A stretch of DNA of 64,000 nt from Cryptomeria japonica (Eukaryota > Streptophyta > Pinopsida > Cupressales > Cupressaceae). Below, in pieces: positions 25,241-35,500 of the stretch (its first letter is position 1; each line of letters starts with the position of its first letter). The translations under genes were made by a program, and so were the position numbers. The stretch lies in NCBI RefSeq assembly GCF_030272615.1, contig NC_081410.1, positions 126,469,140 to 126,533,139 on the forward strand, written 5' to 3'. The notes below the pieces were generated by a model that saw only the letters and a list, made by a program, of their open reading frames with translations, was not told the origin of the DNA and ran no database searches.

Positions 25241-25245
25241 ACCAT

Positions 25246-27025
25246 ATGACCCATAACGACACTGTATGACCCCTTAGGACAACATATGTTGTTGTTAGGG
25301 GTCATATTGTGTCTTACCGGGTCATATAGTGTCTTATGATGCCTTAGGTGTTGTTAGGTGTCGTATGGTGTCCTAAGGGGTCATATGTTTCCTATGACCC
25401 TTTAGAACACCATATGACCTCTTAGGACACCATATGAGCCCTTAGGACAACATATACTATCCTTAGGGGTTGTATGGTGTTCTAAGGGGTCATATGGTGT
25501 CCTATGACCCCTTATGATGTCATACAACCCTTAACAACACAATATGACCTCTTAGGTGTTGTTAGGGGTTGTATGGTATTCTAAGGGATCATATGGTGTC
25601 CTATGACCCCTTAGGACACCATATGACCCCTTAGAACACCATATGGTATTATTTAGGGGTTGTATATAGTCATAAGAGGTCATGGTGCCATATGACCCCT
25701 TAGGACACCATATGTTGTCATTAGGGGTCGTATGGTGTCCTAAGAGGTCATGTGGTGTCCTGTGACCCCTTAGGATACCATACGACCCCTTAGGTGTCAT
25801 TAGGGGTTGAATGGTGTCTAAAGGGGTCATATGATGTCCTATGACCCCTTAGAACACCATACGATCCCTAAAAAACACCATATGACCTCTTAAGTGTCGT
25901 TAGGAGTTGTATGGTGTTCTAAGGGGTCATATGGTGTCCTATGAACCCTTAGGACATGATATGGTGTTGTTAGGGGTCGTATCGTGTCCTAATGGGTCAT
26001 ATGGTGTCTTATGAACCCTTAGGACACCATATGACCCCTTAGGAAACCATATGATTCGTTAGGTGTTGTTAGGGATCATATTGTGTCCTAATAGGTCATA
26101 TGGTGTCCTTTAACCCCATAAGTGTCGTTAGGGGTCTATGGTGTCCTATGACCCCTTGGGACACCATACGACCCCTTAGGACATAATATAGTTTCCTATG
26201 ACCACTTAGGACACCATATGGTATCAAGTGTCGTATGGTGTCCTAAGGGGTCATATGGTGTCCTATGACCCCTTAGGACACCATACAATCCCTAATGACA
26301 CCATATGACCCCTTAGGTGTCGTTAGGAGTTGTATGATGTCCTAAGGGGTCATATGGTGTCCTATGACCCCTTCGGAAACCATATGTTGTTGTTAGGGGT
26401 CGTATGGTGTCCTAAGAGGTCATGTGGTGTCCTATGACCCCTTAGGACACCATACAACCCTTAACAACACCATATGACCCATTAGCTATCGTTAGGGGTA
26501 ATATTGTGTCCTAATGGGTCATATGGTGTCCCATGACCCCTTAGATGTCGTTAGAGGTTGTATGGTGTCCTAAGGGGTCATATGGTGTCCTATGACACCT
26601 CAGGACACCATATGATCCCTTAGGACACAATATGGCTTCCTATGAGCCCTTAGGACACCATACGGTGTCGTTAGGGGTCATATGTTGTCATGTGGGGTCA
26701 TATGGTGTCCTATGATCCCTTAGGACACCATACAACCCCTAAAGACACCATATGACCCCTTAGGTGTTGTTAGGGGTTGTATGGTGTCCTAAGGGGTCAT
26801 ATGGTGTCCTATGACCCCTTGAGACACCATATGATTCCTTAGGACACCATATTGTGTCGTTAGGGTTCGTATGGTGTCTTAAGGGGTTATATGGTGTCTG
26901 ATGACCCCTTAGGACACCATATGACCCCTTAGGTGTCGTTAGGGGTCATATTTATCCCAACGGGTCATATGGTGTCCTATGATCCCTTAGGACGTCATAT
27001 GTTGTCATTAGGGGTCAAGTGTCCA
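25246..27025. repeat. 20-bp minisatellite, block B
   Basis: The same two-orientation 20-bp array as block A, continuing from the copia 1 target duplication to the truncated LTR of copia 2. GGTCATATGGTGTCCTA and its complement remain the commonest words. A repetitive reading frame on the minus strand (25552-25830) is an artefact of the array. Confidence 0.95.
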
Positions 27026-27157
27026 GTTAATTTTCTTATCTGTCTTATTGTTGCAGTTTATCAGATCTATTTTTTGTGGTTAAGTTTGTTTTTTCGATGA
27101 AGATTAATTCACCCCCCCAGTCCCCTTCTCAGCCTTCCATCTTGGTTGTTGCTAACA
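27026..27157 (+). repeat. 5' LTR remnant of copia 2
   Basis: It starts at GTTAATTTTCTTATCTG and ends GTTGCTAACA, matching 32777-32898 in the 3' LTR. About 1.1 kb of the LTR is missing, and the sequence before the break is minisatellite. Confidence 0.9.
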
Positions 27158-27159
27158 AT

Positions 27160-27171
27160 TGGTATCAGAGC
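27160..27171 (+). other. Primer binding site, copia 2
   Basis: TGGTATCAGAGC, two bases after the LTR end, is a perfect match to the 12 bases complementary to the initiator tRNA-Met 3' end. Confidence 0.9.
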
Positions 27172-27213
27172 TAGATCCTCCGGTAGAAGGTTAAGCACTT
27201 GAAGAGATTTGAG

Positions 27214-30200
27214 ATGGCAGATCAAGGTGTAATCTTTAAGAAGGACAACATGATATTTTATGGAAGTAACTATGCTATTTGGAAGGACCGGATGGAAGTG
27301 TACTTGAGATGTCTTGGTGAAGATTATTGGAAGATCAAAGAGAATGTCTATGTTGTTCCTCAGAATGGGCCATCTACTCCTAATGAGGTTAAGGAAGCAT
27401 AACATAATATTAGAGTGAAGGAAGCATTACTTAGTTCCCTGATTGATACTGAGATGACAAATGTAATGGGTCTTCAGACCGCACATGAGATCTGGGTGAA
27501 GCTTGACGTGTTGTATCAAGGTGATAAAGAAGTGAAGGTTGCTAAGTTGTAGAGTTTAAAAGGAAATTATGAGACATTGAAGATGAGAGATAATGGGAAC
27601 ATACACTCTTTTATGGATAAGGTGAATGACCTTGTCCTAGGTATTAGATGTACTAGTGGAACCATTGAGGAAGATTAAATTTTCGCTAAGGTGTTCAGAT
27701 CTTTGCCTCCTGCCTTTAAGAATAAGGTTGTTGTTATTGATGAGATCCAGAGTGTGACTACAGTGATAAGAGATATATTGGTTGGAAAGCTTGCTGCATT
27801 TGAGCTGAGAGAATTTGGAGAATCACATGGAAAGTCTGAGACAACATTTCGAGCATTTGCATTTGTATCTAGTAAGCAGAAGTATGATTCTAATGAGTGC
27901 AAAATATCCAGATATGAAAGAGAGAGAAGAGAGATGGAAGAGAAAGAAAGGGAGCTGGATGAACTTGAAGCACTGATTGCCTAAAGGTGTTAGTAAGTAT
28001 GATGAAAAGTTTCCTTTGAAATATTTCTCTTGTAACAAGATAGGACATTTTGCTTCTAGATGCCCGGAGAGAATGGCTAAGTGTGAAAGACATGACAAAT
28101 TTGATAAGCATGATAAGAATGATAGATATGACAAGCATGAGAAATATGATAAGTCTTACAAGTCTAACCGGAAGTTTATAAATTAGAATAATTGTTATTA
28201 TGTTGTTGATGAAGGTACTACAGATGAAGAATCTAAAGGAGATGAAATTGTATTCCTTTCCATTATGGAAGATGAACTTGTACCAGTTGATTCCACTAGC
28301 TGTTCTATTGAGGAAAAAGATTTGACTGCTAAGTTGGAAGAAAAGTATGAATGGGTGATTGACAGTGGTTGTCCACATCATATGACCAGTGATAAAAGGA
28401 ATTTGTGAGCATGGAAAGGTATGGTGGTGGGATAGTTAGATTTGGAGATGACAAAGCTTGTGTAATTTTTGGGAGAGGTTCTATTTCTTTTGATGGTAAG
28501 GATAACACTGATTATGCATTGTATGTTGAAGGTTTGAAGCATAATATTTTAAGTGTTGGATAGATGGTTGATAAGGGTTATGATCTACAATTCAATCATG
28601 GTAAATGCAAGATCTTAAATGCCTCTGGTATAGAGATTGCATCTAGGACTAAGACTGAAGGTAACATTTTTCTCTTGACTACTGGTGAAAAAAGTTGTTT
28701 GATTGCTCAGATTGATGACAGTTGGTCATGGCATAGGAGAATGTGTCATCTAAGTTTAGATTTAATAATTAAGATCTGTTCTACACATGTTGTTAGAGAT
28801 CTGCCTAAGATTGTTAAGCCTGCTAATCTGGCATGTAGGGAATGGCAGTTGGGTAAGAAAACAAGAATTTCTTTCAAAAGCAAACAATATACATCTGATG
28901 GATTGCTAGATCTTGTGCATACTAACCTATGTGGACCTACAAATGTTAGAAGTGTGCAAAGTGATAGATATTTTATATTGCTAATTGATGATTATTCTAG
29001 GGTGATGTGGGTTGTCTTTTTGAAGGATAAATCAGAAGCATTGGATAAATTCAAGATATTCAAAGCTAAGGTTGAGAATGAGTCAGGATTAAAGGTGAAG
29101 TGTCTGAGATCTAATAGAGGTGGTAATCTGTTCTCGTGAGTTCAACTCATTCTCTGAGATGCATGGAATCAGAAGACAGTTATCTGCTCCTAGAACCCCT
29201 CAGCAGAATGGAGTTGTTGAGAGGAAGAACAAAACTATTTTGGATGTTGCAAGGACTATGTTGATTGAAGGAAATGTTTCAAAGATTTACTGGAGAGAAG
29301 CCATTAGCACATTTGTTTATACATTCAATAGAGTTCACATCAAAGGAGATACTGGTAAGACCCCCTACGAGCTTTGGTTTGGTCATGTTCCTACTGTAAG
29401 ATATTTTAGAGTATTTGGTAGAAAATGTTATATCAAAAGAGATGAGGATATAGGTAAGTTTGATGCTAGAAGTGATGAAGGTATTTTCTTGGGATATTAA
29501 ACAAAGAGAAAGGCCTACCAGTGCTACAATAAGAGACTGAGAAAGATAGTAGAAAGTGCAAATGTGAAGGTGGATGAGAACCTTGGGAAGGAGATCAAAG
29601 CATGTGGTTATGATGATGGTCAAATAAATTTGGATGTTGTTGTTGCAAATGTGAAGGTGGATAAGAACCTAAGCAAAATGATCTGGTAGAGACTATTAAT
29701 TTGGATGTTGTTGTTGCCAATGAAGAAGTACATGAAGTTAAGAATCAAAACAGACAGAAGACTCTGAGGTATGTAATATCGAATCATTCTAAAAATCATA
29801 TTATTGGTGATAAGAATAAAGGTGTGATGACTAGAAGAAGGATAGTTGCTGAAGAACTATGTTTGATTTTCCAAATTTGAACCTAAAGATGTTGTTGAAG
29901 CCTATAAAGATGAAAGTTGGATGAGAGCCATGGAAGAAGAACTAGATCATATTGAAAAGAAAAAATTGGGAACTTGTTCCTAGACCTAAAGATAAGAATG
30001 CCATTGGTACTAAATGGGTATTCAGAAATAAATTGAATGAAGTTGGTGAAGTTGTCAGAAATAAAGCTAGATTGGTTTGAAAAGGGTATTCACAAAAAGA
30101 AGGGATTGATTATGAGGAGAATTTTGCTCCGGTTTCCAGACTTGAAGATATTAGACTGTTGCTTGCTTATGCTACTTATAAAGATTTCAAGGTATATTAG

Positions 30201-31378
30201 ATGGATGTCAAATCTTCCTTTTGAATGGTGATCTTGAGGAAGAAGTTTACATTGAACAACTTGATTGATTTTCACTATCAGATGATGGAGACATGGTATG
30301 TAAATTGAAGAAAGCTCTTTATGGATTGAAACAAGCTCCTAGAGCCTAGTATGCTAGACTAGATAAATACTTGTTGAAATTGGGATTTAGTAAAGGTGTT
30401 GTTGACAACAATCTGTACTTTAAGATATAAAATGATAACATCTTAATTGTTGAGGTCTTTCTTGATGATATAATATTTGGTGGTGATGATAACTTGAGCA
30501 TGAAGTTTGTTGATGATATGCAAAAAGAATTTGAGATGTCTATGATTGGTGAAATAAATTTTTTCTTAGGTTTGCAGATGGCACAGACTGGAAAATGTAT
30601 ATTAATATCTCAAACTAAGTATGTGAAGCAATTGTTGAAGAAGTTTGGATTAGATGACTCCAAACCGGTTGGAACTCTTATGGTGACTGGTTGTAAATTG
30701 TCTAAGAATGATGAATCTCCTAAAGCTAATCAGAGTTTATATAGATCTATGGTTGGTGGACTGCTTTATCTTACATAGACTAGACCAGACATTATGCATG
30801 TTGTGTGCATGGTTGCTAGATATCAAGTTGATCCAAAAGAGAGTCATGTTACCGTTGTTAAGAGGATATTTAGATACTTGAAGGGAAATGTGGACTATGG
30901 ATTATGGTGTCCTAGGAATGATAATTTTATGCTATGTGCCTACACTGATGCTGATTGGGTTAGTGATGTTGATGACCGGAAGAGAACTACTAGTGGAGCA
31001 TTCTTTTTGGCTAAGAAATTGGTTTCATGGGCTAGCAAGAAATAAGATTAAGTGTCCTTATCTACTATTGAAGCTAAGTACATTGTTGATGCTAGTAATT
31101 GCACTTAGGTAGTTTGGATGAAACAAATGTTGAAGGATATCATAATTATTCATGATGAGCCTACTGTTATATACTATGATAATTCTAGTGCTATCAACAT
31201 GTCAAAGAATCCCAAATATCATTACTTGAGAGAGAAAGTTAGTGAGGAGAAGGTGAAGCTGGAGTATATATCTACAAAGGAACAAAGAGCTGATATTTTC
31301 ACTAAACCTTTGCTTGCATATACATTTGTCTACTTAAGAGACAAGTTAGGGGTATCCACCCCTCCTGATGAGAACTAG
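27214..31378 (+). pseudogene. Copia 2 gag-pol polyprotein gene, broken
   Basis: It starts MADQGVIFKKDNMIFYG and has YAIWKDRMEVYLRCLGEDYW, a copia gag opening. The zinc knuckle FSCNKIGHFASRC is at about 28025-28065. Protease reads WVIDSGCPHHMTSD (about 28350). The integrase zinc region is WHRRMCHL ... CREWQLGKK, in which the last zinc cysteine has become W. The core carries LIDDYSRVMWV (about 28980-29015) and APRTPQQNGVVERKN. RT (about 29990-30780) has LKQAPRA followed by a stop, and a LDD form of the active site. RNase H (about 30940-31330) is also interrupted. At least ten stops or shifts are visible. A highly charged tail (KHDKNDRYDKHEKYDKS) follows the zinc knuckle. Confidence 0.9.
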
Positions 31379-31645
31379 ATGCATTAAGCTGCATCAATTC
31401 GGTGGAATTCAAAGCTTTATCTTTTTATCCGGTTGGTGAGTTGGTGTTGCTCCTCTGCTGGAGTAGTTTATGTTTTGGGGAGAGAGTTTGGTTTTCTATT
31501 TTTGGAGATATTTGGAATTGTTGTCAAAGGGGGAGAGAGTTCATGTGAAAAAATTCTTTCTAAGTCTTGATCTTAGGGAGAGTTTGTTGGAGATATATTT
31601 TTTCTTTGCATTGACTATTTTCCAGATTCATATGTTTTTATTAAT

Positions 31646-31659
31646 GCCAAAGGGGGAGA
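31646..31659 (+). other. Polypurine tract, copia 2
   Basis: CCAAAGGGGGAGAT directly precedes the 3' LTR. A similar purine run (CAAAGGGGGAGAG) lies about 120 bases upstream and could act as a second tract. Confidence 0.75.
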
Positions 31660-32898
31660 TTGTTGGATGTTGTTGGTCATTGTTGTTGCTAGGATATGTT
31701 GTTATCATCGATGCAAACATATTCTTGTGATTTGCTCTGGTGATTGCAGATTGGGAATTTTCTCTGGTCCGGTTTGTAGTTTGGTTTTGTTGATAACTGT
31801 TTTGCAGAGGTTGATATTTCCTCCGATATATTCCAGTGTGATCAGATTCGGTGCTAAGCTTTTGGGATATTATTTTGGATGGTCTTGTGTATCTTCATTT
31901 TAGTTGGATTGTGATTTTCTGCTCTGCAAGTTATCTTTCTTCATGATAGTTGTTGATTGGTTGTGTTCTTGAGCTTCTAGACGTTGACAGATGAAGATTT
32001 GAAAAGTGGTGTTGGTGCAGATGTACTAGATGATTCTAACGTGCTTGCTAGTATTTCCTAGTCGTGTCCTATTTGTTTTGGCTATCCACATTGATCATTG
32101 TGGATTTTTTGGTGGTTTCTATCAACCGATGATGATTTGCGTGTTATGCAATATTTCTGGTGGTGTAGCGTGTTGTGGTTGATGTTGGCATTATTTCCAG
32201 TGGAGTTGTGCATTTGGGAATTTGAATTAGGACCATGTTATGCTATGTAAATCATCATATTGGTCTGGTGGTCGATCTTTTTATCATCACAGATGTAATT
32301 TTTTAATTGAGGGTTGAGGGTTTAACCGACCTTGTTATCAAGGTTGATGAATTATATATATATGGGTGATATAGTCACATAGTTTGGGTGTCGTTGTTGT
32401 GTCTGCATTATCAAAGAGAGGTTTGTGTGCGAACAAGTGATTTATCCTTTGGTGTTGAGTTTGTGGTGAGATTGGTGTTGCAGGGCAGACATCTGTGCTT
32501 AACTGAAACTGTAATCAGGCATTTGGAGATGTTATTCTTTCAGTTCATTTCTTTCGGATTGTAGTCTAAATATTATTGTAAGTCAATGAGACTTCCTTGA
32601 GGGTTGTATCCTTTTAGGCAAATATCTTTTGAGCAGTGAGCTCTAGGCAATGTGCCTGAATGCATGTGCATTCCCCATTGTAATATTTTCACATATCATC
32701 TTACTATGGGTGGGTTTCCACCATGGTTTTCCCCTTAATCGAGTTTTCCACATCAAATCTTGGTGTTCTATGTTGTGTTAATTTTCTTATCTGTCTTATT
32801 GTTGCAATTTATTAGATCTGTGTTTTGTGGTTAATTTGTTTTTCCAGTGAAGACTGATTCACCCCCCTCTCAGTCTTCCCTCTTGGTTGCTGCTAACA
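31660..32898 (+). repeat. 3' LTR of copia 2
   Basis: 1,239 bp, TGTTGGATGTTG to GCTGCTAACA. A TATA-like ATTATATATATATG is at about 32351-32364. The last 120 bp match the 5' remnant. Terminal motifs resemble those of copia 1, but the bodies differ, so they are separate families. Confidence 0.92.
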
Positions 32899-34275
32899 CT
32901 ATGACCTTAGGACACCATATGACCCCTGATGAGACAATATGACCCCTTAGGTGTTGTTAGGGGTCATCTTGTGTCCTAAGGGGTCATATGGTGTCTTGTG
33001 ACCCCTTAGGACACCATATGAGGCCTTGGGATAGGATATGGCATCGTTAGGGGTCGTATGGTGTCACATGAACCCTTAGGACACCATATGAGCCCTTAGG
33101 ATACCATATGGTGTTGTTAGGGGTCGTATGGTGTCCTAAGGGGTCATATGGTGTCATATGACCACTTAGGACACCATATGACCCTTTAGGTGTCGTTAGG
33201 GGTCATATTGTGTCCTAAGGGTTCATATGGTGTCCTACGACTCCTTAGGACACCATACAGTGTTGTTAGGGGTCGTATTGTCCTATGGGGTCATATGGTG
33301 TCCTATGACCCTTTAGGACAACATATGACCCCTTAGGACACCATATGACCCCTTAGGTCTTGTTAGGGGTCATATTGTATCCTAACGGCTCATATGGTGT
33401 CATTCATTCCCTTAGGACATCATCGTTAGGGGTCATATGGTGTGCTCAAGGGTCTATTGTATCCTAAGGGGTCATACAACATCATATGACCCCTTAGGAC
33501 ACCATATGACCCCTTATGTGTCATTAGGGGTCATATTGTGTCCTAAGGGGTAATATGGTGTCTGGTGACCCCTTAGGACACTATATGGTGTCTTTATGGG
33601 TTGTATTGTGTCCTAAGAGGTCATATTGTGTTCTATGACCCCCTTAGGACACCATGCGACCCCTTAGGACACCATATTGTGTTGTTAGGGGTCATGACCC
33701 CTTAGGGAAACATATGACCCCTTAGCACACTATATAGTGTTGTTAGGGGTCATATAGTGTCCTAAGGGGTCATATAGTGTTCTATGACCCCTTAGGATGC
33801 CATATGACCCCTTAGGACACCATATGGTGTTGTTAGGAGTCATATTATGTCCTAAGAGGTCATAGAACACCATATAGTGTTGTTAGGGGTCATATGGTGT
33901 TCTATGACCCCTTAGGACGTCATATGACCCCTTAGGACACCATATGGTGTCGTTAGGAGTCATATTGTGTCCTAAGAGATCATATGGTGTTCTATGACAC
34001 CTTAGGACACCATATAACCCCTTAGGACACCATATGGTGTCCTTTGGTGTCAGATGGTGTCTTAAGGGGTTGTATGATGTCCTATGACCCCTTAGGAAAC
34101 CATAGGACCCCTTTTAACATCCTAGTGCATGACATGACCCTTTAGGACCATATGATGTCCATATGGTGTCCTAAGGGGTCATATGGTATTCTAACATATG
34201 TGTTACCCCTTATGACCCCATATGATACCTAATGATACTATGTGAACCCTCAGAATATCATATGACCACTAACGA
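32899..34275. repeat. 20-bp minisatellite, block C
   Basis: The third block of the same array, starting immediately after the copia 2 LTR. Units are somewhat more decayed towards the right end, where the array gives way to A/T-only sequence at about 34276. Confidence 0.95.
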
Positions 34276-35224
34276 AAAATATTAATAATATAAATTTTAA
34301 TATATACATTTATATATTATAGTATTAATATATAACATTTTTATTATATATTAATATATTGTACATATTTTAATATATTAATATATTGTGCATATTTTAA
34401 TATATTAATATATTTTATATTAACATATTAATATATTTTATATTAACATATTAATATATTGTATCTTAATATATTGATATACAATTTATTAATATATTAA
34501 TATTATTAAAACTATAACTTGCTAGAATCGGATATCGGATATTCGATATTCAATTTTTATGACATAAATTTCAAATTTTGAAATTTGGCTCGGGAAAGCT
34601 TTGGGATTTGGCTTGGAAATGACAAGCCTGGAAAGTCAACGAAAAAACGCGTTTTTGAGTATTCTTTGATTTTCCAGACTTCGCACTGGTGGCTGACGAC
34701 TTTTTTAATAGCAAAAATTGATAAAATGAAAAGGGTTTTTTAAGGAAGTTCTCATATTTCTAACAATATAAGGATTGCCTTATTTTGACTTTAATAACTA
34801 ATTATTATTTATTTTCTAATTAAATTCCGACTAAAGCTCTGATTGATAGGTTGACTGAAAAACACACGTAACTTTCAAACAGTATCACATTTTTTGAATC
34901 TGAAACACACGTCACATTCTATGCTTCGTCTACTATAAGAAAGAAATAAAATTGAATTTCATAAAGTTTAGACCAAGTTAAGATGGTTAGACATAGGATT
35001 TTTTGAAATTCTGAAAATTTTTAGTAAAAAATTAATAATTAATTATTTACTTTATTAAAAATTACAAAAAATATGTGTCACATTCGCACATGAGTCTACT
35101 ACTTATATTATGAATATTATAAAAAAATATTATGTTTTGATTGTGATTAGGGTGGTCAGACATACGCCTACTTTTTTTTTTCCTAAAATTTTAGTACCAC
35201 TATATTGAAATTTCAAATTTTCAT

Positions 35225-35226
<2 letters not shown>
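34276..35226. other. AT-rich right arm of the large element
   Basis: It begins with about 230 bp of ATTAATATAT-type sequence. A patch GGATATCGGATATTCGATATT (34530-34550) echoes GATATC motifs in the left arm near 14030-14145. No ORF or splice-bounded exon is visible. Confidence 0.5.

Positions 35227-35310
<84 letters not shown>
35227..35310. repeat. (AT)42 microsatellite
   Basis: 84 bp of uninterrupted AT dinucleotides. Long open frames across it in both strands encode only Y/I repeats and are artefacts. Confidence 0.98.
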
Positions 35311-35312
<2 letters not shown>

Positions 35313-35464
35313 TTTTTTCAAAAAACAACTAGTAGCTTACAAACTACATTCAATTTTCTACAAATTCTCTTTTTACATATTTTTAAAATAATGTTCATAA
35401 CTTACTCAAATTTTCATGTCAAGTTGCATAACTCTGCTTTTCTAAAATTTCATTGGCACTTAAG

Positions 35465-35500
35465 GGCATGTTTTGGCCCACCATGATCCTGCACATACCC
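35465..35500 (-). repeat. Right terminal inverted repeat of the large element
   Basis: Read on the minus strand it starts GGGTATGTGCAGGATCATGG, then TGGGCCAAAACATGCC. The LINE sequence resumes at 35501. Confidence 0.85.

Larger units (their letters stand above)
18146..25245 (+). mobile_element. Ty1/copia LTR retrotransposon 1, complete but inactive
   Basis: A 7,090-bp element (18151-25240) is flanked by the 5-bp duplication ACCAT (18146-18150 and 25241-25245). Both LTRs begin TGTTGGC and end CCTAACA. A tRNA-Met type primer site follows the 5' LTR and a purine tract precedes the 3' LTR. Domain order is gag, protease, integrase, RT, RNase H, which defines the copia group. The LTRs differ at 15 of the first 160 aligned positions, so the insertion is old. 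It sits in the minisatellite, splitting blocks A and B. Several internal stops make it non-functional. Confidence 0.97.
27026..32898 (+). mobile_element. Ty1/copia LTR retrotransposon 2, 5' LTR truncated
   Basis: A second copia element, related to but distinct from copia 1. The 3' LTR is complete (31660-32898), whereas only the last 132 bp of the 5' LTR remain (27026-27157), joined directly to minisatellite. The primer site TGGTATCAGAGC is at 27160-27171 and the purine tract at 31646-31659. The domain order is gag, protease, integrase, RT, RNase H. Without the 5' end no target duplication can be checked; CTATG follows the 3' LTR. Many stops show it is inactive. Confidence 0.95.
12129..35500. 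mobile_element. Large TIR-bounded insertion (23.4 kb), unknown DNA-transposon type
   Basis: The segment interrupts the LINE RT gene between ...NIIKE and CISTIKY. Its two ends are inverted copies: the first 20 bases, GGGTATGTGCAGGATCATGG, are identical at both ends, and similarity continues to about base 36 (31 of 36 identical). Flanks are TTCTT (12124-12128) and TCCTT (35501-35505). If one base was lost from the left copy, a 5-bp duplication restores the LINE reading frame exactly. Inside are a hAT-like element, a broken multi-exon gene, about 5.3 kb of minisatellite and two copia elements. Without the later insertions it is about 9.4 kb. The TIR and duplication do not match CACTA, hAT, Mutator or PIF/Harbinger as I know them. 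Confidence 0.8.

Noticed and set aside
25552-25830. Open frame of 92 codons rich in TP, SYG and RGH repeats on the minus strand
   Set aside because: It is a translation of the 20-bp minisatellite and has no independent evidence of coding.
35130-35486. Open frames encoding long YI/IY repeats on both strands
   Set aside because: They run through the (AT)42 microsatellite and are artefacts.
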